This document shows positions 19,920 to 28,041 of a DNA stretch of 30,846 bases, in pieces. A program made the translations under genes and the position numbers. The notes below the pieces were generated by a model that was given only the letters and a program-made list of their open reading frames with translations, was not told the DNA's origin and ran no database searches. Source of the DNA: Nemertoderma westbladi (Eukaryota; Xenacoelomorpha; Nemertodermatida; Nemertodermatidae); contig JAUCBJ010008011.1 in the NCBI GenBank assembly GCA_032718475.1, positions 1 to 30,846 on the forward strand, given 5' to 3'. Numbering within the stretch: position 1 is the stretch's first letter; each line of letters begins with the position of its first letter.

Positions 19920-21176
19920 TGTTCGCGCTTTCAGACCTTTGGCAGTTTAACCCGCCAAATTAGGATGTCTTCTAGATAATAAATCGCTTTAGCCTCTAAC
20001 AAGTATTTGATTCACTACACTAGTTGAAACCAATCTGTGCGCGATCATTCACCCGTTGGATATACCCGGGAGATTGATTTCGACAGCTTAATCTTATTGC
20101 TATGTAAGCCTAATGTATTATTCGACTGACAGTATTATATAATCTCTGACAATATTATTCACCTTCGGGAAATATTAACAGTTCCTTTAGGACGTGGCGC
20201 TCTATCTATATAAACAGAGTTATGACTTAAACTACTCACAACGATATGGCTTAGTTACAATTCACATATATGGCGCATTCTTTAGGAAATGCTTCGTTAT
20301 CAGTCTCACTCATACACAATGCTGCACAATACTGCACACTGATCTGCCGATCTTCACTGATTTTAGTCACATATAAAAGGAACACGGACCGAATCATGTA
20401 GGGTCTATCAAATAACATTAGATTCACTTCAAACCACTTAACATAGGTCGCAATCATTTATCTGTAACCTTTCTCTCTTACCTTCGGTATATCAAGAATA
20501 TTGGGTTTTCGGGGTTATTTGTCGTTATTCCAAATATAATAATTCATCAACCATATTATGAAGAACTGACAGTAAATAGCAGTATAACAATATAAAGTAT
20601 GCACAGTGTTACACAGTATGCACTGTATGCAGTACTGCAGTATGCAGTATGCAGTATGCAGATAACGGATATATGTCCTTATAATTAAGCCTACTAGTGT
20701 AGGGCTAAAGCAGAAAAGCACAAAATACTCCAAAGCCGTTCTTCCTGGCTTAGAATCACCAACAACACTGAAAAGAATAACTATAAGAATACCAGCTACC
20801 CTTATTCCACGAAGCTCCCGTCCAACACAGAGAAAGAGCAGTGAGATAGGAAAATTCAGTTCAGTAGCTCTGTGATAGGTCAAAATCAAAGCCAACTCAA
20901 ATCCTATTGGCAGATACAGAAAGCAGGGCTATGGGGCAACGTGGCAATATCAGCCGTTAGCCGTCGTCATGGTAGCGACACTGTTTTCAAGAGTATCGAG
21001 CTTTTTACGTCACGAAATTACAGATTATGTCCTCTAAAGTACAAATACAGAAGAAATGGCTTTTATGTCCTCCAAAACACCAGTACAGCAAGGACACGGC
21101 CTTTTTATGCCTGGTAAACCAACCACAGAGTACTTTACGGGGATAATAACCGGCTAATTACGCAAAAGCTTTTACA
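19920..21176 (-). repeat. 5' LTR (element sense)
   Basis: Same 1,257-bp sequence as the other LTR, with two substitutions found by eye. In element sense TATA-like strings CATAAAAAGG and CATAAAAGCC occur in the first 150 bases. It is followed at 21177 by the target-site copy CTGTT and resumed satellite. Confidence 0.95.
20662..20673 (-). promoter_or_regulatory. LTR 12-mer complementary to the primer-site position
   Basis: In element sense the LTR reads TATATCCGTTAT about 504 bases from its 5' end, followed by CTGCATA repeats. If transcription starts at or near here, the RNA 5' end could fold onto ATAACGGATATA just downstream of the LTR. A TTAATTATAAGG string lies about 10-15 bases upstream, closer than a usual TATA box, so the start site is uncertain. 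Confidence 0.4.
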
Positions 21177-21250
21177 CTGTTTCCTAAAGGAATGCCTGTT
21201 CACCACCATGGGTGATCTTCCACAGTAAGCCCTTCCACACTGTTTCCCAA
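21177..21250. repeat. 63-bp satellite array (right part)
   Basis: Begins CTGTTTCCTAAAGGAATGCC and covers slightly more than one unit, ending TGTTTCCCAA. The first five bases are the duplicated target site. It shows that the retrotransposon landed within the satellite, near its right edge. Confidence 0.92.
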
Positions 21251-21419
21251 GTTGCCTTAGTTCCCATTTATCGACCAGTTAGGATGAAAGCCAGGGTTGG
21301 GCTAGGCTGCAGCATTTAAAGCACTGGTCCCAAACAGTGCTGCCCCATCTAGGGATCGAACCAGTGCTTCCTGATTGGGAGCCCAGGAATGTCACCACTA
21401 GACCAAGCTGCTGCTTATG
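21251..21419 (-). mobile_element. tRNA-derived SINE or tRNA-like insertion
   Basis: On the minus strand, from 21419 downward, there is a tRNA-like head. It has a pol III A box TGGTCTAGTGG (21395-21405), a TCCTG/CAGGA anticodon-type stem around CTCCCAAT, and a perfect B box GGTTCGATCCC (21352-21362). A non-tRNA body of about 90 bases follows, to the satellite edge at 21250. The missing acceptor pairing and the extra body favour a SINE over a functional tRNA gene. Confidence 0.65.
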
Positions 21420-21876
21420 CTAATTATATATATATACAATCTGGATAAAAAATAAGTGATTTTGGGGAAAATAATAATTTAAATAAAATTAAAATAATTA
21501 AAATAAAATAATTTTTTTTTGAGAAAACTAGTTTTGGGATAACTAGCAGTGAGAAGAGGTGATTCTTTAGGTACTTTATAAAACCGCCTCGAGATTTTAT
21601 ATAATTTAATATTTTGGGGAAGGTTATTCCATATTATTCATTATTTAGTTGATCAAGAGTGGGTTGGTTCAGCCCCGTCAACTAAATAAGTCATTGAGGG
21701 CTATAGTGCCTAGGGCACCATTGAAGGCAAAGGCTTGATACGCATCTGCATTAGAGATGATACAAGCCCCGCCCTGTCTATACTGGATGCTCCTGTTAGG
21801 TAACCTAACCCAGGAGGCACACTTGGTTCAGGGTGTAACAAATGGACCCCTACAGTCGGCAGCAGGGCTGTAGGCC
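21420..21876. other. AT-rich spacer and probable LINE 5' flank
   Basis: 21420-21640 is very AT-rich with (TA)n and AAATAAAATT runs. From about 21650 the composition becomes mixed and leads into the endonuclease frame, probably LINE 5' UTR. A direct repeat GGCGGAAGGTAATCAACCAA occurs at about 21885 and 21926, 41 bases apart. Confidence 0.45.
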
Positions 21877-23040
21877 ATGGATAGGCGGAAGGTAATCAAC
21901 CAACGGCTAGACATGCTGACAAGGTCGGCGGAAGGTAATCAACCAACAGCGACCTACTGTGAAGACGCTTGTAGGAGTTGCGACCACAAGCGGTTTACTC
22001 CCGCAACTGAAAGATATGAGTATGAGAACCCTCCAGGAGAAATACCGGCTCGGTCGTCGCCCGGGTCAACAAGGACCGCGTCCCTCAGTGGTACACCAGG
22101 CTGGGGTCGATAAATTGGCTACTGGAACAGAAGACAGAGAAGAAAGAAGAACCAACCTGTTGAAATGTAAAAAGACACTAAAGATTGCTACAATGAACGC
22201 ACGCACGTTGAAAGCACAGAGCAAACAGGGTGACATGGTCGCTCTGGCAATGGAATATAACATCGACATCATCTGCATCCAAGAACATCGGATTTGTCAC
22301 GAAGACACTGCCATGAAGTACAATGACATTGGAAATGGATGGACGTTAGTAACAAGCTCAGCAGTAAGAAACTCTGCCAATGCATTAATTGGTGGAGTAG
22401 GAATTCTGCTAAGCCCATTTGCACTTAAGACCCTAAACAACATCGAATCTATAAATTCCAGGGTTATGATCGCAACATTTGATGGGAATCCCAAGACAAC
22501 AGTTATATGTTGCTACAGTCCAACCAATGCATCAGAGCCAGAACAAGCAGTCAAGTTTTATGAAGAACTGACTGGACTTATTAAGGACATCCCGAAACAC
22601 AATGTTAAAGTCATTGCTGGTGACCTGAATGCGCAAATTGGCCCAGAAGACATCAAGGGTTACACCTATAACACCAGTTCTAACAGGAATGGGTACTTAC
22701 TGTACTTTTAGACCTAATGGAAGAATGTGAATTGATACCAACAAACAACACATTCGAAAAGAGTAAGGGGAAGCTATGGACCTTTCAATACCCTAATGGA
22801 ACCAAAGCACAACTGGATTACATCCTTATAAACAAAAAGTGGAGAAATAGCATGATCAACTGCGAGGCATACAGCTCGTTCAACCTAATTGGTTCGGACC
22901 ACAGAATTGTGACTGCAGAGATCAGACTCAGTTTGAGAGCCAGCAAACCCAGGACAAGCAAGCAAATCAACTATGACTGGGAGAAACTCAGAACTGACAA
23001 TGCTGTAAAGGATGCTTATACAGTAGAAGAGATTACAAGA
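21877..23040 (+). pseudogene. APE-type non-LTR retrotransposon ORF, endonuclease part
   Basis: The frame at 21959-22711 encodes an apurinic-like endonuclease, the target-nicking enzyme of APE LINEs. Visible motifs are KIATMNARTL (Asn), IICIQEHRI (catalytic Glu), TVICCYSPTNA (Tyr) and VIAGDLNAQIG (Asp/Asn). After a one-base frame break near 22706 it continues at 22717-23040 with QLDYILINKKWRNS and IGSDHRIVTAEIRL (the Asp-His pair). The catalytic set is complete, but the ORF is broken, and its own RT does not follow. At about 23020-23045 the sequence switches to an RT of a different clade. The lineage resembles RTE/L1-like LINEs. Confidence 0.85.
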
Positions 23041-23042
23041 GA

Positions 23043-23795
23043 TTACCTGTGGTGTACCGCAAGGTAGTATATTAGGTCCTCTGCTTTTTGTATGCTATGT
23101 AAATGATATGATAAGTAGTATAGATCCCGATTTTAAACTCATTTTATATGCCGACGACAGTGCTCTTATTTTCTCTCATAAAGATCCTATTCATATTTCC
23201 CAAAAGTTAAGTGCAGTTCTAGAATCCTGTAATGAGTGGTTGGTTGATAATAAGCTATCCATTCACTACGGTAAGACTGAAAGTATTTTGTTTGGTTCCA
23301 AAAGAAAGTTAAAGAAGGTAATTAAGTTTGAAGTCACTAGTAATGGACATGAGATTGAAAATAAAAAGGAAGTTAAATATTTAGGCGCCACATTGGATAA
23401 CTGCTTATCAGGAGAAAGTACAGTGAAAAATATTTTCTCGAAAGTTAACAGTAGGCTTACGTTTCTATACAGAAATAAAAATAGTTTGAACACCGACTCC
23501 CGCAAGTTACTTTGCTCTTCTTTAATACAGTGTCACATGGACTACAACATGCTCTTCTTGGTATGAAGGCTTAACCAAACAGCTTAAATGTAAATTACAA
23601 GTAGCTCAGAATAAAGTAGTACGATTTATTAAAGACTACAATCCTAGGCACCACCTAACTCCAGATGACTTTTCTGAATCTGGACTACTTAACTTAGATA
23701 GTAGAGTTAAGCAGCTACGCCTTAACCATGTGCATAAAGTGTATAATGGTAAATGTCCCAATTACATAAAACAAAAATTCAACAGAGTACGTGAT
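23043..23795 (+). pseudogene. CR1-like reverse transcriptase, central to C-terminal part
   Basis: The frame shows CGVPQGSILGPLLF, VNDMISSID, then the catalytic box LILYADDSALIF, the thumb-like CNEWLVDNKLSIHYGKTE segment and VKYLGATLD. A one-base insertion near 23550 breaks the frame. The C-terminal WYEGLTKQLKCKLQVAQNK, LTPDDFSESGLLNLDSRVKQ and LRLNHVHKVYNG blocks then follow to FNRVRD at the nested insertion. The N-terminal fingers and endonuclease of this clade are missing, so it is a dead 5'-truncated copy. Confidence 0.87.
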
Positions 23796-24640
23796 TTTTT
23801 TTTATCAACGATTAAATATAATTATATAGCGCTTTTATTAATTCAACTATGAAACACTATTAATAAATGAATGGCACTGTTTTGAAACAAATAGCTAATA
23901 AAGGCCACTGAACTGTTACACTTGAATGATATTAATGGATAATTTCTTTATAATTAACATTAAAGGGGAGTTAGGGAGAGGGGTACATCTCCCTGTCCAA
24001 ATCCCTGACTCCCGCCCCGTCCCCGAACCCCAGACCCCTCCAGGGCCTCCTTCCACCGCGGAAGCACAGAGAGTTTGCCCTTAATAAGGCGAACTGCAGT
24101 CGCCTTCTCACAGCCCCAGGACTGCTCCCAACCCCCGCTGCCTCATCCCCGCCCTCCTCACCACCAGTGCGTCCGCGAGGTGGCGGATGAATTTCTCGCC
24201 CTCGGCGCCCCAGACTCCGTCGGTGGAGCACACGAGGGGGGTGAAGTTCATCCGCCTCGACTCACAGGGCTCCTGGTAGTGGGCCTTCTTCTCGCGTTCT
24301 TTCTGTGAGAGAAGGGTCTCCACAGAGCGGTTTGAACGAACGTAGGAGGTGGCGTCGACATTAATTACAGCGATATCGAAAGACGCCACCACCTGATTCG
24401 TCCAAACCCCCCTGGTGACCAGGTCAGCCCGAACCCCCCCAACCGTCGTCCCCTCCGAGTCCAGGTGCCCATTCCGCAGCACAACCTCCCGCTCTACGTT
24501 CGAGTTCCCGTACGCCTCTGCGAGGAGGTCCCCAAACACGTCACGGATCTCGTTGTGACGGCGGGTGATCAACCCTCCAACCTTGCAACTGAGGGCGTGT
24601 GACGTGTCGAATGGCACGTAGTAGACACAGAGTTCGTGAT
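23796..24640 (-). mobile_element. GC-rich 5'-truncated retro-insertion splitting the LINE
   Basis: The insertion separates two parts of one LINE reading frame. CGTGAT occurs on both sides (23790-23795 and 24635-24640), a plausible 6-bp target-site duplication. On the minus strand its 3' end finishes in at least eight A (23796-23803), as expected for target-primed retroposition. The coding part (about 23971-24640) is far more GC-rich than the surroundings. The open frame starts at the insertion edge without its own ATG, so the 5' end is truncated. Confidence 0.78.
23971..24640 (-). pseudogene. Element-encoded conserved domain, possibly nuclease-like (RHNEIRD...SFDIAVI...RRRLQFALLRA)
   Basis: The first frame (about 24640-24108) contains GGLITRRHNEIRDVFGDLL, then VREADL-type VRADLVTRGVW, VASFDIAVINVDATSY, a LLSQKEREKKAHY helix and MNFTPLVCSTDGVWG. 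A frameshift near 24180 moves the rest to another frame ending RRRLQFALLRANSLCFRGGR. I recognise this motif order from the C-terminal part of widespread eukaryotic retroelement ORFs whose clade name I cannot give with certainty. The conserved Asn-Glu-x-Arg-Asp, ADL and SFD motifs would fit a PD-(D/E)XK-type nuclease, which is inference. The copy is 5'-truncated and frameshifted. Confidence 0.6.
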
Positions 24641-24850
24641 ACACACTCTTATACTGTAGTACCAGAGCTAGTGCTTCAAACTTCTACCTCCCGAATTGTA
24701 AATCCTTTGAATCTGTTACTTTCTTTTTTAACGGCATTAAAAATTGGAACGCTCTGCCTAATGAAATTAAAAACCTAAATAATCAACATTCTTTTAAATC
24801 TGCAGTTAAATCTCACCTCCGTGTGCAATGTAAAAATAGGTACAATAGTC
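24641..24850 (+). pseudogene. CR1-like RT C-terminal end, after the nested insertion
   Basis: Continues the interrupted LINE frame with a one-base slip near 24655. It reads RASASNFYLPNCKSFES, then TFFFNGIKNWNALPNEIK and FKSAVKSHLRVQCKN. This is the standard C-terminal end of CR1/Jockey-type RT proteins, and it directly shows that the preceding 845 bp are an insertion. Confidence 0.87.
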
Positions 24851-25211
24851 CTACAGTAAGTTATTAGTTTATTAATTATTTACTATTTATACTGTAATTA
24901 CGTTTTAGAATAAATTGTTCTGTACATTACATTTTTATCGTTGAGTCGGACATTGTCACGCTCTCGGTAAAGCTGTACATGTACATAGTGTAATTACGTT
25001 TTATATTGGTTTTAGGTTAGCGTAGTGTAATATTGTATTTGTAACCAAGTAACATAAAGGACCCCCTTGGAAATAAGCTGCAAAGCTTTAGGGGTAATCC
25101 TATATGTTATGTTGGACAATACCATTATACCGGTACATTGTTTGGTGTATTTGTTATTGTTTTTTACATAATGTATAAATAAATCTATCTATCAATCTAT
25201 CTATCTATCTA

Positions 25212-25340
25212 AGAAGTCTAAAGATACGCGCTGCTTTTTTATGTGAGGTATTCTGAGCTTTTTTTGAGCTGTTTTTCTAGCTGTTTTCTAGATTTTTTTG
25301 AGCTTTTTTTCTAGTTTTTTTTTTGAGCCATATTCAGATT
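25212..25340. other. T-rich low-complexity spacer
   Basis: Repeated GAGCTTTTTTT and CTAG(C)TGTTTTCTAG strings between the LINE tail and the 15-bp array. No gene. Confidence 0.6.
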
Positions 25341-25471
25341 ATTCGTACCAGACAATTCGTACTGGACAATTTGTACCCGGAAAATTCGTACCCGGATAAT
25401 TCGTACCGGACAATTCGTACCCGGTCAATTCGTACCCGACATTTTTTTATGATGGGTACGAATTGTCCGGG
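25341..25471. repeat. 15-bp array A, (GGACAATTCGTACCC)n
   Basis: About seven units in this orientation, then GACATTTTTTTATGATGGG and one unit in the reverse orientation. The layout is the mirror image of array B. Confidence 0.88.
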
Positions 25472-25480
25472 AGAAAGAAC

Positions 25481-25697
25481 AAAAATATTTATCAAAATTG
25501 ATAACTAACACGTATTCTACAACATTTATAAAAAAAAGTAGAAAAAACTAGCTAATATAAAAAATAAGAAATGTGTTCAAGAACAAAAAAATGTGTTCTA
25601 GAATAAAAATAATCATCAAAATTGATAGCTAAACTCGTGTTGTATACCATTTGATTTATAAAATAAGTAGCTAAAACTAGCTAGTATAAAAAATCAA
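25481..25697. repeat. Direct repeat between the inverted arrays, about 121-bp period
   Basis: Copy one (about 25481-25570) and copy two (about 25602-25697) share ATCAAAATTGATA(A/G)CTAA, then TATAAA-rich DNA, AACTAGCTA and TATAAAAAAT. Between them is the short duplication AATGTGTTC. Confidence 0.7.
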
Positions 25698-25727
25698 TAT
25701 AGCGTACTTTCACAAGTCACTAGTCAG

Positions 25728-25913
25728 TACCCGGACAATTCGTACCCGTCAAAAAAAAATTTTGGGTACAAATTGTCCGGGTACGAATTGTCCGGTACGA
25801 ATTGTCCGGGTACAAATTGTCCGGTACGAATTGTCCGGGTACGAATTGTCCGGTACGAATTGTCCGGGTACGAATTGTCCGGGTACGAATTGTCCGGGTA
25901 CGAATTGTCCGGA
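25728..25913. repeat. 15-bp array B, (GGGTACGAATTGTCC)n
   Basis: One unit in reverse orientation, a GTCAAAAAAAAATTTTGGG spacer, then about eleven units in forward orientation. It is the inverted counterpart of array A, so A and B flank about 250 bp as inverted repeats. Its right end cuts into an RT frame at 25911-25916. Confidence 0.9.
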
Positions 25914-25915
25914 GA

Positions 25916-26375
25916 GACCATATTCTGTTTTTGTGAGATTTAAAGATGACATATTGTCTATTAACCGTTGGTCAATATTGTTTAATTCATAATTTATTGT
26001 TTGTAACAACCTATGTGGATTTCTATCAAAGTGGAGAAGTGTGGTATCGTCTGCAAAAAGAGTGGTGATTAATTTTGTGGAGTTGGGAAGGTCGTTTATA
26101 TATATTAAAAACAAAGAAGGGGAGATTAGGGACCCTTGTGGAATACCGCAAAGCGAGATTAAAGGATCTGATAGGACGTACTGTAGTTGATACTAACTAC
26201 ATGCGGCCGATCCTTTACAAATTCGTTCAGCAATACGTTTTAACGGGACACCCATGATACCGTATGATTCAAGTTCTTCAACAAAATATTATGGTTAAGC
26301 GTATCGAATGCGTTTTTAAGGTCCAGACTGTTCAGACATGCATCACTGTGGTGATTATCGAGACAGTTCCATATT
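25916..26375 (-). pseudogene. Non-LTR reverse transcriptase fragment
   Basis: In minus-strand order it reads LDNHHSDACLNSLDLKNAF (motif A, catalytic Asp), ILLKNL, then after frame breaks YGIMGVPLKRIAE. Next come GIPQGSLISPSLFLIYINDL and TTLFADDTTLLH (the F/YADD box), a LLQTINYELNNIDQRLIDN stretch and LNLTKTEYGL, which meets array B. The breaks near 26235-26300 and the loss of both ends make it a dead fragment. The motifs suit CR1/Jockey-type LINEs, but it is in opposite orientation to, and diverged from, the LINE at 23041. Confidence 0.85.
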
Positions 26376-26825
26376 TTTTTCTATGGTAATGAATATAATA
26401 TTGCATAAACATGACTCAGGAACGTAGACGACACACGATGTATTGTTAATATTAACGAAATATATATTTTACTAATAAAATAACAATTATCTTCTGTGCA
26501 ATGTACTATTTGCAATAAGCACAATCATGATTGGTTGTTAGTCCCCCATTTTTACACTACTTTGTATCAGAAACCTACCAATCACATTACAACATTTTCT
26601 TAAATTTTAGTGGCGAATGCAACTAACCAAAGTGAGCATCAGATAACTGACATCAGTTAATCAGTAATTGTATGCAACTTCTGGCTTTTTATTTTGTTGT
26701 TTTAATTTGTTTTTAATTTGGTTTCACATGGAACCTACCATCAGTTTGTTCTCCTTTCTTCCTTAAATACCATTAACTAATCATCTATATTAATTATATT
26801 ATTATTCTCCTGTTTCCTCCCATAG
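26376..26825 (+). other. Upstream region or 5' intron of the peptide gene
   Basis: AT-rich and non-coding. It ends in a strong 3' splice site: a TAACTAAT branch-like word near 26773, a pyrimidine tract TTCTCCTGTTTCCTCCC, then CATAG at 26821-26825. The start codon lies 12 bases further on, so an upstream 5' UTR exon is likely. I could not place it or a promoter. Confidence 0.55.
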
Positions 26826-26837
26826 GAATTCTTCGCA

Positions 26838-27115
26838 ATGAAGACTTCTATATTGTGCTTACTGAGTCTTTGTGTGGGTTTGGTTTCCACTGAGTCCTGC
26901 TCCAACTGCTATGCTGGATGTCCAGGTAACGACGCCACTAATTGCCACAAAGCTTGTGACAGTAAGTGTGAAGAAAAGTCACTAGATGGTGGTGACTCAA
27001 AGGAGAAACGATTTGGTGGAAGTTGCGGCTCCTGTTTCAGTTCCTGTAATGGCGACCCGCAATGCAAAGGATTCTGCAGCGATGTTTGTTTAGGGAAGAG
27101 AGGAACAGAAAAGCG
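26838..27115 (+). CDS. Multi-peptide cysteine-rich prohormone-like precursor, exon with signal peptide and modules 1-2
   Basis: ATG at 26838 opens a signal peptide (MKTSILCLLSLCVGLVST, likely cut before Glu19 or Ser20). Residues 21-44 form a first six-Cys module with loops 2-3-7-3-3. After an acidic linker ending KEKR (55-58) comes the second module at residues 63-84, with loops C-x2-C-x3-C-x5-C-x3-C-x3-C, followed by LGKR (85-88) and GTEKR. Cleavage at Lys-Arg with amidation of Leu via Gly would give a mature amidated peptide. The exon ends at 27115 inside codon 93 (CG, then GTTAGT). If the intron is retained, reading continues only 12 residues past that codon to a stop at 27153. The precursor is secreted, and its function is unknown. 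A hormone/neuropeptide role is inferred from the dibasic and amidation layout. A defence-type Cys-rich peptide is the main alternative. Confidence 0.85.
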
Positions 27116-28041
27116 GTTAGTTGGTACCATAGTACCGGTAACCATGGAAGTTTAGATGGAAAGTACAGGGATGCATCCAGTTTTATTTATAACTCATTCC
27201 TTATATTTTCAAAGATATCAGGGAGCCGCATGGGCACTATCACCATGCCATATAATCTACTGCAGCTCAGAACAAGTCCTGTATCATTTCATGGATCCAC
27301 ATTCTTTCTCACCTTTAGATGTGCTATGGATGCATATGGGCAAATGTACCATATTTATATTTTACATTGAGCAATCATATATTATAATATCCTATCATAA
27401 TCATATATTACAATATATTACATATACCTACAGTATAATGTTCTATGGTAGGCCTAAAGTTTACTTCCAAAAGTAAACTTTGTTAAAGTTGTATCATTGA
27501 GCTACAGTATTTCCTATCTTTATAACAGGAGATAGCCAGTCTGTGAGTATTCGGAATAGCATAGCAAAATAGCTTAAGTACGCCATCCACTCCGCCACAC
27601 ATACGTCTACCTACAGTTCATACATAAATCATGTGATTATTGTAAGGCTTTTACAACCTCATGAAATGTAATATCTTAATTTAAAAAAAATAATAATAGC
27701 TGTTCGCTATGGGCAAACAATTGTTCAGGATTAACAATAAACCATCATTATTTTAGAACTTTCTCGAAATGAGCCTTCCAATTTTGCAATCAATCGGCTG
27801 ATGATCCAGTTATTACTTTTGACACCATGCTTATTGCTTAGACAAAACTATCGCATTCATGACCAGCATTGAGTGCATCAATTTTATAATTTGCAAACAT
27901 AAATTAGAGGGAAGTTCAGAAGGGAAATTATGGGGGAAAGTTAGGAAAGTAATATTTAATGTCTTCCTTCTGTCCCAGTTACATAATTAATTGTATATCA
28001 TAAGTTGTTACAGATTTACTTTCCCAATCTTACTTAAACAG
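27116..28041 (+). other. Intron of the cysteine-rich precursor gene (926 bp, GT-AG, phase 2)
   Basis: Donor GCG/GTTAGT at 27116 and acceptor TTACTTAAACAG at 28030-28041 keep the reading frame and the module spacing. The split codon becomes CGA (Arg), completing a Lys-Arg site at the junction. The intron contains an 11-bp-arm hairpin (AAAGTTTACTT-CCAA-AAGTAAACTTT, 27456-27481) and no recognised element. Confidence 0.75.

Larger units (their letters stand above)
9219..21176 (-). mobile_element. BEL/Pao LTR retrotransposon, non-autonomous, 11,958 bp
   Basis: Two direct LTRs of 1,257 bp (9219-10475 and 19920-21176) begin with TG, end with CA and are flanked by CTGTT. The internal region is 9,444 bp. 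Coding is on the minus strand, so the right-hand LTR is the 5' LTR. Family placement rests on a DUF1759-like gag core, CxxC-type knuckles, an LLDSGSTGTF protease and a Pao-type WRYCP...NIADIASRG RNase H tail. The RT, most of RNase H and the integrase are not recognisable. Only two LTR differences were found by eye (G9922 versus C20623, and T10330 versus C21031), about 0.16 %. This implies a recent insertion. The copy could only move with enzymes supplied in trans. Confidence 0.9.
23041..25211 (+). mobile_element. 5'-truncated CR1-like LINE with nested insertion
   Basis: RT coding begins abruptly at the GVPQGSILGPLLF motif (about 23045). It runs to 23795, is interrupted by a nested element (23796-24640), resumes to about 24840, and is followed by a 3' UTR. 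The UTR has a hairpin-like end (ACCCCCTTGGAAATAAGCTG, then AAAGCTTTAGGGG, 25060-25094) and a short-repeat tail AAATAAATCTATCTATC (25181-25211). These are typical of CR1/L2-type LINEs, which end in microsatellite-like repeats rather than poly(A). Confidence 0.8.

Noticed and set aside
21340-21413. Functional tRNA gene
   Set aside because: A and B boxes are good, but acceptor-stem pairing is not convincing and a SINE-like body follows.
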